Source of the DNA: Bacillota bacterium
GTDB lineage: Bacteria; Bacillota; Clostridia; Lachnospirales; Lachnospiraceae
Assembly (NCBI GenBank): GCA_023399455.1
Contig: JAEWPN010000073.1
Span: 1-41,956, forward strand
DNA: 41,956 bases
Direction: 5' to 3'
The notes beneath the pieces were generated by a model, which worked only from the letters and a program-made list of their open reading frames with translations, searched no databases and was not told where the DNA came from. The stretch's first letter is position 1; each line of letters starts with the position of its first letter. Of the stretch, positions 24,300 through 32,906 are shown piece after piece. Made by a program: the position numbers and the translations under genes.

Positions 24300-25996
24300 A
24301 TTTGAAAATTGACAATCGGAATATCTGTGTGGAAGAAGGAACCACTATCATGGAGGCAGCGGCCCATGCAGGAATTATGATTCCGCACCTGTGTTATCTG
24401 GAGGGAATCAATGAAATCAGCGCTTGTAAAGTCTGCGTGGTAGAAATGCAGGGGAAGGGGAAGCTCATCACAGCCTGCAATAACGCGGTAGAGGAGGGAA
24501 TGGTAATCTATACCAACTCACCTAAGGTGCGTGCAGTCAGAAGCATCAATGTAGAACTGGTTCTTTCCCAGCACGATTGCCATTGTGCGACCTGTGTCAG
24601 AAGCGGCAACTGTAACCTTCAAAAGATGGCTAACGACTTGGGGCTTACTGAAATATCCTATCCGAAAGTAGTAGAGGATGCGCCCTGGAATCAGGATTAT
24701 CCTCTGATAAGAGATTTTAAGAAGTGCATTAAATGTATGCGCTGTGTACAGGTTTGTGATAAAGTTCAGGACTTACATATCTGGGATGTGCAAAATACCG
24801 GTTCCCGTACTACGGTTGATGTGTCCGGTCATCGCAATATCGAGGATACCGAATGCAGCATGTGCGGTCAGTGCATCTCACATTGTCCCACCGGCGCACT
24901 TAGAGAGCGCAATGACATTCCAAAGGTGTTCGATATCCTGGCCGATCCGGAGAAAATTACCATAGTCCAGATTGCTCCCGCAGTGCGTACCGCATGGGGG
25001 GAGTCGCTGGGATTGCCGGAGGATGTGGCAACTGAGAAGAGAATGGCGGCGGCTTTGAAGCAGGTGGGCTTCGACTATGTATTCGATACCAACTTTGCTG
25101 CCGATCTGACCATTATGGAAGAAGCCAATGAGCTGTTAAAAAGGCTGCCCGAAATCAAGGAAAGCGGACTGCCTATGTTCACCTCCTGCTGTCCGGCATG
25201 GGTACGTTTTATGAAAAGCCAATATCCTCAAGCGGCAGGCAGACTTTCTACTGCAAAATCTCCCCAGCAGATGTTCGGTGCGGTGGCGAAGACATATTTT
25301 GCACAGAAGCTAAATGTGTCGCCGGATAAAATATGCTGTATCTCCGTCATGCCATGTGTAGCCAAAAAAGGAGAGGCAGCGATACCGGCAATGGATGTGA
25401 CAGGGACAGGTCCGGATGTGGATATCGTGCTGACGACCAGAGAGCTGACGCGGCTGATTACGGCAGAGCATATCAAGCCGGAACTGTTAGAGGAAGTAGA
25501 ATTCGATTCCCCGCTTTCAGAGAATACGGGAGCAGGGGTTCTGTTCGGAACTACCGGAGGTGTAATGGAAGCGGCGCTTCGGACTGCGGTATTTGCCTTG
25601 ACAGGGAATAATCCTGACCCTAAGGGCTTTGGTGAGGTACGGGGCGGAGAGGGACAAAAGGAAGCGGTCTATTTCGTGGACGGCACTATGGTTCGGACCT
25701 GTACGGTAAGCGGGCTCAAGAATGCCAGACTTCTAATGGATGATATTATGGAAAAAAGAAAGGATTACGATTTCGTAGAGGTCATGGCTTGCCCCGGTGG
25801 CTGCGTAGGAGGCGGAGGACAGCCTATTTGGGAAGACGTAAAGATGACACCGCAGCGTTCTGCCAAGCTGTATGAGCTGGATGAGGAAAGGAGTCTTAGA
25901 TATTCCCACGAGAATCCTACTATACAGCGGCTGTATGAGGAATTTTTGGGAGAGCCGCTATCGGAGAAGTCTCATCATTTGCTGCATACTAATTAG
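24293..25996 (+). CDS. [FeFe] hydrogenase, catalytic subunit
   Basis: This 567-residue enzyme makes or oxidises H2. Reading along it: a [2Fe-2S] ferredoxin domain (C34, C45, C48, C62), a His-Cys3 cluster site (H94, C98, C101, C107), two [4Fe-4S] sites (C145/148/151/155 and C188/191/194/198), then the H-cluster motifs TSCCPAW (297-303), MPCVAKKGE (from 353) and MACPGGCVGGGGQP (498-511). All key cysteines are present. The ATG overlaps the end of the flavoprotein gene by 7 bases and AAAGGAGG precedes it, so the pair is translationally coupled. The maturases HydE, HydF and HydG are not in the window. The physiological donor, NADH or NADPH with or without ferredoxin, is inferred. Confidence 0.96.
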   Translation: MVNLKIDNRNICVEEGTTIMEAAAHAGIMIPHLCYLEGINEISACKVCVVEMQGKGKLITACNNAVEEGMVIYTNSPKVRAVRSINVELVLSQHDCHCATCVRSGNCNLQKMANDLGLTEISYPKVVEDAPWNQDYPLIRDFKKCIKCMRCVQVCDKVQDLHIWDVQNTGSRTTVDVSGHRNIEDTECSMCGQCISHCPTGALRERNDIPKVFDILADPEKITIVQIAPAVRTAWGESLGLPEDVATEKRMAAALKQVGFDYVFDTNFAADLTIMEEANELLKRLPEIKESGLPMFTSCCPAWVRFMKSQYPQAAGRLSTAKSPQQMFGAVAKTYFAQKLNVSPDKICCISVMPCVAKKGEAAIPAMDVTGTGPDVDIVLTTRELTRLITAEHIKPELLEEVEFDSPLSENTGAGVLFGTTGGVMEAALRTAVFALTGNNPDPKGFGEVRGGEGQKEAVYFVDGTMVRTCTVSGLKNARLLMDDIMEKRKDYDFVEVMACPGGCVGGGGQPIWEDVKMTPQRSAKLYELDEERSLRYSHENPTIQRLYEEFLGEPLSEKSHHLLHTN

Positions 25997-26033
25997 TATA
26001 CTCATACTTAGAAAAAACATATGACAACCTATG

Positions 26034-26071
26034 CCCGGCATATACTGTAACAACAGTTATGCCGGGTGTTT
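26034..26071 (+). terminator. Terminator-like hairpin after the hydrogenase; right member of a pair
   Basis: CCCGGCATA (26034-26042) and TATGCCGGG (26058-26066) pair perfectly, then TGTTTA. It ends just at the start codon of the deacetylase gene, so it may terminate the hydrogenase transcript and also shape the deacetylase leader. Confidence 0.6.
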
Positions 26072-26929
26072 ATGCGTATGAAGCGATATGTGGAACGAAT
26101 CAAAAAGAAAATATGGAAGATGCTTCCGAAACGAGAAGAGGGACAATCGGAAGAAGCGTATAGAAGTATGCTGATTATAAAAGGAGTGGAGGCGGCGGTT
26201 TTTGTGCTGGCGACATTGGCTATCATAAAAGGAGCAGCAGCAGTCCTGCCGGGTTCCGTTACTGTCAGCAGCAGTGTGAATGGAAGAGAGCTTCCTATTT
26301 ACTGTGTAGAAACGCAGAAGAAGGAGCTCGCACTTTCTTTCGATGCGGCATGGGGAAACGAGGACACGGAAAAAATATTGGAAATTTTAGAAAAACATGG
26401 TATTTATGCCACCTTTTTCATGACGGGCGGCTGGGTAGATGCTTATCCTGATGATGTGAAAGCAATTCTTGCGGCAGGGCATGATCTGGGAAATCATAGT
26501 GACAGTCATAAAAATATGTCTCAGCTATCAGAGACCCAGTGCGAGGAGGAAATCATGGAAGCCCACAGGAAGGTTCAGGAGCTTACCGGCTATGAAATGA
26601 ATCTGTTCCGCCCGCCCTACGGAGACTATAATAATAAAGTTATAAGCAGTGCGGCAAAGTGCGGCTACTATTCCGTTCAATGGGATGTGGATAGCCTTGA
26701 CTGGAAAGATTACGGTATAAACGCAATTATTAAGGAGGTTACACAGAACAAGCATTTGGGAAACGGCAGCATTATCCTGTGCCATAACGGAGCGAAGTAT
26801 ACCGTGGACGCTTTGGATAAATTAATAACGGAGCTGAAAAACCAAGGCTACGAATTCGTACCGGTTTCCCAGCTCATATACAAGGACCATTATCATATGG
26901 ATATAGAAGGCAGGCAGATTAAAAATTGA
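26072..26929 (+). CDS. PdaB-like polysaccharide deacetylase
   Basis: The protein is about 285 residues from the ATG at 26072 (26078 is also possible). A basic cytoplasmic segment precedes one membrane helix (AAVFVLATLAIIKGAAAVL, about 50-68), so the catalytic domain faces outward. The NodB domain begins ALSFDAAWGNEDT, where PdaB-type proteins often replace the FDDG motif, and continues with NHSDSHKNM (zinc ligands), FRPPYGDYN and VQWDVDSLDW. PdaB is needed for spore maturation in Bacillus; relatives deacetylate peptidoglycan or act on other glycans. Its start lies against a hairpin and I see no good ribosome site. Confidence 0.82.
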   Translation: MRMKRYVERIKKKIWKMLPKREEGQSEEAYRSMLIIKGVEAAVFVLATLAIIKGAAAVLPGSVTVSSSVNGRELPIYCVETQKKELALSFDAAWGNEDTEKILEILEKHGIYATFFMTGGWVDAYPDDVKAILAAGHDLGNHSDSHKNMSQLSETQCEEEIMEAHRKVQELTGYEMNLFRPPYGDYNNKVISSAAKCGYYSVQWDVDSLDWKDYGINAIIKEVTQNKHLGNGSIILCHNGAKYTVDALDKLITELKNQGYEFVPVSQLIYKDHYHMDIEGRQIKN

Positions 26930-27131
26930 TGACGGTATGACGCTTTTTGTCCACATTTTTCATGTGGGAAATACCTCTTCAATTTTTCGGGCCGGCCTCA
27001 GTGAATGATATATATGCAGGCGGTATCCCCTTTTGTATTCTTGTATGGTGCGATAATGTATGGTAATATGGTAAATATTGCAGCTGAATTATGGAAGAAA
27101 AAACCGGCGCCGTGCGGAGGAAACACTACAT

Positions 27132-29345
27132 ATGAAAAAGTTTGTGAAGATTTGGAAGAGATTGTTTATAGGCATATTCCTTTGCAGCGTTTTGGTCGGT
27201 ATCTTATTGTTTTATGTGAATATATTGGAAAAAGAACTGAACGATGAAATCATAGGAGTTTTGAAAGAAACATCCGAGCAGAGTGTGGTCATACTCAATA
27301 AGGAGGTAGAGGGAGAATTCATTCTGCTGGAAGAGGTGTCTGACAGGCTCTCCGTAAGGAACGGCTTTAATCCGGAAGAAGCGGTTGCAGAGCTTGAAAA
27401 GGTGGCTAAGCGCTATTCCGTAAAACGAATGGGAATCATTATGCCCGATGGACAAGCTTATACTACGGATAAAAAGAATCTAAATCTGGGCGACAGAGAA
27501 TTCTTTATGGATAGTTTGCGGGGAAAAAGGGGGATATCGGGACGGCTTCAGGATAAGGACAACGGAGAGGACATCGTCGTATTCAGTATGCCGATTTATG
27601 AGGACGGAAGTGTATGCGCGGTAGTTTTTACTACGCATAGAATTGCGGAGATACAGAATCTGTTCACTGTTTCTATTTTCGATGGAAAAGGATATTCCTA
27701 TATCATAGAAGAAAATGGCGACATTGTGATGAACACCACCAATTCTACCGGATTTAAGGGATATGATAACATATATGAGGCGTTAGGCGCAGCTTCCGGT
27801 TCCAATGCGGAAGCGGTGGATGAGATGCACGCGGATCTGGAAAACCAGGAACGCGGATATATCCGGTTTCATAATAAGATAGATAAATACATGTATTATT
27901 CGCCGCTTCAGATTAAGAACTGGTATGTTCTGAATGTGGTCCCCTCCGGCGTAATGGACTCCACCAGAGATTTCATTATGCTTCTTACTTATGCCCTTTG
28001 CGGGGTGTTGGGGGCTATCTTCGCCTCCTTCATATTATATATCATAAAGACGGAGCAGAAGAAGAAAAAGGAGCTGTCCAATATTTTGTATGTGGACAAT
28101 GTGACCGGCGGCTATTCTTTTGCGCGCTTTAGTGCCGAAGCCAAGAAACGATTGAAGGAGGCAGACACCAATACGGCGTATATCGTAATGGATGTGGATC
28201 AGTTCAAGATAATCAACGAGCTGTTCGGTTATGAGGAAGGGAATGAGACCTTGCGCTATATATGGCAGATGTGCAGAAGGTACAGCAAGGAAAATGAGAT
28301 TTATGCGAGGCGTATAGCTGACAAGTTTGTGGCACTTTGGTACTTCGACAGCAGAGAAGAACTGGACGGGCGCATTAAGGGATTTTTGGAGGCCTTGCAG
28401 AAAAACTATCCCGATACGATAAATGATTATATACTGAAGGTTTCCTTCGGCATTTATATCGTGAAAGACAAGACTGAGGATATCCAGCACATGATGAACT
28501 ATGCGACCATGGCTCATTCCTCTATAAAAGGGCAGGACGATGTGCAGTATGCTTTTTATGACGATGATTTCAGGCAAAGGATGCTTCAGGAAAAGCTGTT
28601 GGAGGACCAGATGAAGCTTGCTCTGCAGCATGAGGAATTCATTGTTTATTATCAGCCTAAGTACAGTGTGACGACGAAAAAACTGGTGGGAGCCGAGGCC
28701 CTGGTGCGGTGGCGGAAGGCGGACGGTTCTACCGTTATGCCGGGCAAATTCATACCCTTGGCAGAAAAGAAAGGCTTCATCAGTTATCTGGATAAATATA
28801 TATTCGCGGAGGTATGTAAAAAGCAGAAGGAGTGGCTGGAGGCAGGTAAAGAGGTGGTTCCTGTTTCCGTCAACCTTTCCAGAAGGCATCTGTACAACGA
28901 CAGCTTTATTGAGGAATATGTGCAGATGGTGGAGGATGCAAAGGTGCCTGCGAAGTATATGCAGCTTGAGCTGACGGAAAGTGCCATCTTTGAAAATCAG
29001 GAAGCGTTATGCCAGATCATCGACAGACTGCATGCGATGGGGTTCCGCATACTGATGGACGATTTCGGTACGGGCTACTCGTCTCTTATGATGCTAAAAT
29101 CTATTTCTATCGATGTCTTAAAGCTGGATAAAAGTTTTGTGGATGATTTCGATGACCCTAAAGGGCAGAAAATCATTACCAGCGTTATCGAGCTGGCACA
29201 GGCCCTTCATATGGAAGTAACGGCGGAGGGGGTAGAAACTGAGGAACAGTATGAATTCCTTAGGAAACTGGGCTGCAACACTATTCAGGGCTTTTATTTT
29301 GCTAAGCCGATGCCGGAAGAGGAGTTTGAGAGGCTGTTAAATTAG
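27132..29345 (+). CDS. Membrane c-di-GMP phosphodiesterase, degenerate GGDEF plus EAL
   Basis: This 737-residue signalling protein has a helix (10-30), an extracellular Cache-like sensor (about 35-275), a second helix (282-305), a GGDEF domain (about 315-480) and an EAL domain (490-737). The GGDEF motif reads RIADKF (394-399), so cyclase activity is probably lost, though the domain may bind GTP. The EAL domain keeps EAL (522-524), NLSRR, ELTESA, DDFGTGYSSL and TAEGVETEEQ, the residues needed for metal binding and c-di-GMP hydrolysis. GGAGG lies 11 bases before the ATG at 27132. It should lower c-di-GMP in response to an outside ligand. Confidence 0.92.
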   Translation: MKKFVKIWKRLFIGIFLCSVLVGILLFYVNILEKELNDEIIGVLKETSEQSVVILNKEVEGEFILLEEVSDRLSVRNGFNPEEAVAELEKVAKRYSVKRMGIIMPDGQAYTTDKKNLNLGDREFFMDSLRGKRGISGRLQDKDNGEDIVVFSMPIYEDGSVCAVVFTTHRIAEIQNLFTVSIFDGKGYSYIIEENGDIVMNTTNSTGFKGYDNIYEALGAASGSNAEAVDEMHADLENQERGYIRFHNKIDKYMYYSPLQIKNWYVLNVVPSGVMDSTRDFIMLLTYALCGVLGAIFASFILYIIKTEQKKKKELSNILYVDNVTGGYSFARFSAEAKKRLKEADTNTAYIVMDVDQFKIINELFGYEEGNETLRYIWQMCRRYSKENEIYARRIADKFVALWYFDSREELDGRIKGFLEALQKNYPDTINDYILKVSFGIYIVKDKTEDIQHMMNYATMAHSSIKGQDDVQYAFYDDDFRQRMLQEKLLEDQMKLALQHEEFIVYYQPKYSVTTKKLVGAEALVRWRKADGSTVMPGKFIPLAEKKGFISYLDKYIFAEVCKKQKEWLEAGKEVVPVSVNLSRRHLYNDSFIEEYVQMVEDAKVPAKYMQLELTESAIFENQEALCQIIDRLHAMGFRILMDDFGTGYSSLMMLKSISIDVLKLDKSFVDDFDDPKGQKIITSVIELAQALHMEVTAEGVETEEQYEFLRKLGCNTIQGFYFAKPMPEEEFERLLN

Positions 29346-29425
29346 CGATCTGTTTTCTCGTCTGTAAGCGATTGTTTTCCGAAGAAATAATGTTGTGGCC
29401 AATATATGGAATCAGGGGGATAGGG

Positions 29426-30360
29426 ATGGAGAAGAAGAGAGATAATGATACATTTCGTATTCTTTCCGCTATAGGAATCATCTTAATAGTAGCGGGGCAT
29501 GCGGACTTTCAGATATTTGATTTGGGAGGATTGTTCCCATATTATTCGTATCATGTGGCGATATTTCTGTTTGTTTCCGGCTATTTTTATAATGAAGACG
29601 ACGAAGTGCATATTGGAGCATATATAAGGCGGAAAGCCGCACGGCTGCTTGTGCGCTGTTTCTTGTGGAGGTAATCAATGTTTGCATGCGCAGGGTTCTT
29701 ACCGCTATACGGCTTAACAAGGAATATCTGATTATGGCCGCTGTTCTTCTGGCAGGAATACTGACGGTATGGTTTGCCATAGGAGGGCATGTCTGGGGAT
29801 ATTATAAATTTCCGGGAAGAATCCTTTTTATGCTTCCGGCCTTTGAACTGGGGCAGTTATATAAGAAAAAGCTGGAACGGAAGGATACGCTGCCAAATGG
29901 TATTTACTTTTCCGTTTTATTCATTGTACAGCTTGTTGTGGCGTTCTCCTGTGCAGGATTAGCCTATAGCACGGTATGGTGCGCGAGCTTTGCCAATGGA
30001 CCGGTCATTCCCTTTGTGACGATGGTGACAGGTATTGCGTTCTGGCTGCGGGTATCAAAGATTCTGTCGCCCCTGCTGCCTCAACTTAGGGGAATCCGGC
30101 AAATAGGGGAAAATACCTATGGGATTATGATGCACCACATCTTAGCGCTTTTTCTCGTAAAGGAGGCGTTCTTTGCGCTATCCTTATTCACTCCGTGGTG
30201 CGCGGATTTCGATAAGGCGGCATTTTTAACGGACGTTAATTATATTTACCTATTGAATGGTATGGATGTGAGCAGATGGATTTATATGGCGGCGGGAATT
30301 GTAATACCGTTATTGATTGGTAAGGTATCTGAAAAGGGATACCATCGATTGATAAGGTAA
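29426..30360 (+). pseudogene. Acyltransferase family 3 gene broken by an internal deletion
   Basis: The 5' part (29426-29674) encodes the start of an acyltransferase-3 membrane protein: RILSAIGIILIVAGHADFQ and a second helix FPYYSYHVAIFLFVSGYFY. It ends at TAA after RRKAARLLVRCFLWR. A second frame resumes in the same stretch (GCG CTG TTT CTT GTG GAG, reading ALFLVEVINVCMRRV) and continues to 30360 with about six hydrophobic helices and GENTYGIMMHHILALFLV. Intact relatives have roughly 100 more residues between these two points, so a deletion with frame change near 29655 is the simplest reading. Whether the second part is translated alone from 29665 is unclear. Confidence 0.75.
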
Positions 30361-30450
30361 AATATTTATTTATGTTTTAGTAGACGGTGGACCGCATACT
30401 GTGTTATATTTGTTCTATAACTATGTGCGGGATAAATTATAAACATTGTG

Positions 30451-30492
30451 AACCTATCTATTGGGAAATCAACTCCTGTAGATAGGTTTTTT
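30451..30492 (+). terminator. Intrinsic terminator before the repeat protein gene
   Basis: AACCTATCTA (30451-30460) and TAGATAGGTT (30479-30488) pair perfectly, followed by TTTTTT. A weak promoter (TTGTTC, 17 bases, TAAATT) lies just upstream of it, so besides ending the acyltransferase transcript it could act as an attenuator for the gene at 30545. Confidence 0.75.
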
Positions 30493-30544
30493 GCGCCTAT
30501 AAATATAGAAGTAAGCCAATGCGGCTCAGGAGGAAATAAATACC

Positions 30545-32770
30545 ATGAAAGGATATATAAGATTAAGATTCATAGGGTTAGGAATTGGAACATGTTTTTT
30601 GGCAGCAGTGTTGCTATGCGCTTTACCAGTTCAGGTAAGAGCGGAGGAGAAGGAAAGGGTTACAAAGGAAATCCATCACATACACACGGGAGATGCTAAG
30701 GAGGGAACCGGTTGTTACAGGGAGCCGGTAAGTCATGTGCATGCAGGAAGTGCAGCAGAAGAAGGAGGGTGTTATACTGTCCCCGTATTTCATGTCCATA
30801 CGGGGGATACCACGGCGGAAGGAGGCTGTTACAAGGAAGCAGTTTTTCACATTCACAGCGGCAGCTCTCAGACAGGAGGGGCATGCTATGCTACTCCGGT
30901 AAAGCATGTACATAGCGGAACGGCTGCTTCAGGAGGAGGCTGCTATACAATTCCCGCATATCACATACATTCCGGCAATGAAGGAAACGGCGGAGCATGC
31001 TATGAACCGGTATATCATCAGCATACCGGCACATGCTATGCTACGGAGGAATGTACGATGACTTTTGTGGGGAATCAGCAAGTTCTTCGGACGCAGAACG
31101 ACTACTGCAGCCATCACGGAAATACGCAGTTCGCGGAAATAAGCGGAAATTACAGACATTCCTCATGCGGAGAGGGAATCACCAGCGCAACCCATTACAT
31201 GTGCTGGACCTGCCAGCACTTCAATAAGTCCCATAGCTATCAGAGAGTGGTGTGCAGCAAGAACGAGGGCACAATAGAGGGTTACCGGCTGGTCTGCAGC
31301 AAGACGGCTCAGACGGTAGACTCGTGGGCTTTAGGATGCAGCAAGACGGAATCGACGGTGGAAAGCTATCAGAACAGCTGTGGAAAGACCGAAAAAAGTA
31401 TAGACTCCTATAAAAGAAGCTGTGGAAAGGATGAGAAGAGTATAGACGCCTATACCCTTGGCTGTAAAAAGACAGAGGATACAATAGAGCATTATGTTAA
31501 GAGCTGCGGTAAGGAAGAAGAAACGGCCTATGCGTTTCTATCAATTATAAACAGCAGGAGCGGCTGGACCACAGAACCGAAGAAGTTGGAAGCATCCTGC
31601 ATAGAGCTGGGAGAAGAAGGCTTTCTTCAGTGGGAGGAACCTCGGTTTATATGGGAAAAGAACGGAGTGAAGTTTAAAGAGGGCAGTTCCATAGCAGTAA
31701 GAGAAAATGGTGACTATACGGTCAGGCTGCAGGCATGCAATGAGGATATCGAACTTTCGGAGCTTAGCCTGTCCATACATATAGAAAAAATAGATATTAC
31801 GGCTCCCATCATAGAAAGTGCCTGTTATGACAGCAAAACTAAAGTAGTGAGTATAAGCGCAAAGGATTTGCAGCCAGATGGAAATGAAGGGAGTGGCTTG
31901 GCAGATGAGGCGTATTCTTATGACGGCGGGAGAACGTGGAGTGCTGCGTATGAGAATGAGATAAGTGAAGAGAATGAGAAAGAGCGGAGCGAAGAAAGGA
32001 ACCTTACAATAGCAGTTCGGGATGTCTGTGGGAATACTTCAAAAAAGGTGCTTATAATTGAAAAGAGTGAATCGGAGAAGCCGGAAGAGGAAACAGAACA
32101 AGGCGGTGATCAGGAAAATGGTAAAGACGATCACGGCAGTAGCAGCGGAGATAAAGCGAACAGCGTAGAAAGTAAAGAAGAGATAAGGCCTCATGCCGAA
32201 ATAAGAACTGCCGAAATTCCCGGGAAGAACAAATCAGGATCTTCCGGTGTGGCGATAAAAAAGAAGGCATCCTCTCAAGGTGAAAATCTTACAAAGCCTT
32301 TAACGAGGGAACTTCCGAAGGTACAAAAGAAAGAGGAAATCATAAAACAGGAACCTCTTGCTGCTGAGCCTGAAGAGGAGGAAATGGAAATTCAAACAAT
32401 AAAGGATAAAAATACCGGCATGCCCGTTATAAAAGCAGCGGCATTCACTATGGGAAGCGTGGCAGGCACTGCAGGAATCCTATGGCTGATGTACCTTCTT
32501 ATGGGAACTATCAGGATATATCACAGCGATGGAGAGGAAAAAATGCGCTATGCAGGAAGCTGCATCGTGAAAAAGAAGGAAGAGGGCTTTGAAGTAACCA
32601 TTCCCCTCATGATATTGGAGCAATCCAATACCGGACAGTACAGCCTCAGACCGGGACATCTGTTTACCAAAAGGAATAAAGGCAAGGAACTGCTCGTTAC
32701 AGCAGGAGGGAAGAGGATTTCTGTCTGGATCGATGAGGAAATACCTCTTAGGCTACCAACGTATGTATAA
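30545..32770 (+). CDS. Surface protein with HxH/CY and Cys repeat arrays
   Basis: The 741-residue protein has a signal peptide (1-33). Residues 44-165 hold seven HxH motifs (H45, 64, 83, 102, 121, 140, 158), the first six exactly 19 residues apart, each followed by a CY with the same period (C57 to C152). Residues 188-230 are a Cys/His-rich block. Residues 237-321 hold seven cysteines exactly 14 apart in the pattern C-x-K-T-E-x-(S/T)-I/V-x-x-Y. After about 340 come two beta-rich Ig-like domains, a charged linker (505-620), one membrane helix (about 631-655) and an 86-residue cytoplasmic domain. It is probably metal-binding or disulfide-laddered, reaching out from the membrane. Function unknown. 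AGGAGG precedes the ATG. Confidence 0.85.
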   Translation: MKGYIRLRFIGLGIGTCFLAAVLLCALPVQVRAEEKERVTKEIHHIHTGDAKEGTGCYREPVSHVHAGSAAEEGGCYTVPVFHVHTGDTTAEGGCYKEAVFHIHSGSSQTGGACYATPVKHVHSGTAASGGGCYTIPAYHIHSGNEGNGGACYEPVYHQHTGTCYATEECTMTFVGNQQVLRTQNDYCSHHGNTQFAEISGNYRHSSCGEGITSATHYMCWTCQHFNKSHSYQRVVCSKNEGTIEGYRLVCSKTAQTVDSWALGCSKTESTVESYQNSCGKTEKSIDSYKRSCGKDEKSIDAYTLGCKKTEDTIEHYVKSCGKEEETAYAFLSIINSRSGWTTEPKKLEASCIELGEEGFLQWEEPRFIWEKNGVKFKEGSSIAVRENGDYTVRLQACNEDIELSELSLSIHIEKIDITAPIIESACYDSKTKVVSISAKDLQPDGNEGSGLADEAYSYDGGRTWSAAYENEISEENEKERSEERNLTIAVRDVCGNTSKKVLIIEKSESEKPEEETEQGGDQENGKDDHGSSSGDKANSVESKEEIRPHAEIRTAEIPGKNKSGSSGVAIKKKASSQGENLTKPLTRELPKVQKKEEIIKQEPLAAEPEEEEMEIQTIKDKNTGMPVIKAAAFTMGSVAGTAGILWLMYLLMGTIRIYHSDGEEKMRYAGSCIVKKKEEGFEVTIPLMILEQSNTGQYSLRPGHLFTKRNKGKELLVTAGGKRISVWIDEEIPLRLPTYV
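30674..31036 (+). repeat. 57-bp-period coding repeat, HxH...CY array
   Basis: Six units of 19 codons in tandem plus a shorter seventh, each with the pattern HxHxG, five to seven small or acidic residues, G-(G/A)-CY and a short hydrophobic link. Nucleotide sequence has diverged between units more than the protein pattern, which points to selection on the His and Cys positions. Confidence 0.85.
31253..31546 (+). repeat. 42-bp-period coding repeat, Cys array
   Basis: Seven units of 14 codons: C-(S/G/K)-K-(T/D/E)-E-x-(T/S)-(I/V)-(D/E)-x-Y-x-x-x. Each unit keeps one cysteine and one aromatic residue at fixed positions (Trp replaces Tyr in the second). Confidence 0.85.
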
Positions 32771-32806
32771 AGATGCAAAAAAATCATAAAATACGCATAT
32801 TAATTA

Positions 32807-32886
32807 TTGATTTTAAGGAGTGAACATGCTATGCTGACGTATAGTTAAAGTGAAAATGTAGTCGCAGTGAGGAGTCTGCGGGCTAC
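32807..32886 (+). promoter_or_regulatory. Promoter and leader hairpin of the amino acid ABC transporter
   Basis: TTGATT (32807-32812) and TATGCT (32830-32835) are spaced by 17 bases. In the leader, GTAG-CGCAG (32858-32867) pairs with CTGCG and CTAC (32876-32886). The hairpin is too small for a known riboswitch and could serve mRNA stability. Confidence 0.6.
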
Positions 32887-32906
32887 GGGAAAGGTGAGGT
32901 TATATT

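Noticed and set aside
27005..27247. 80-codon frame before the c-di-GMP protein
   Set aside because: It overlaps the well-supported start of the GGDEF-EAL gene in another frame and shows no domain.
28035..28889. 284-codon minus-strand frame
   Set aside because: It is antisense to the EAL/GGDEF protein, has no ribosome site, and its composition reflects the complementary strand.
30448..30699. 83-codon frame across the repeat protein start
   Set aside because: It runs through a terminator hairpin and overlaps the signal peptide of the real gene.
30674..31546. CRISPR array
   Set aside because: The periodic sequence is coding, with 57- and 42-bp periods and conserved amino acids, not identical repeats with unique spacers.
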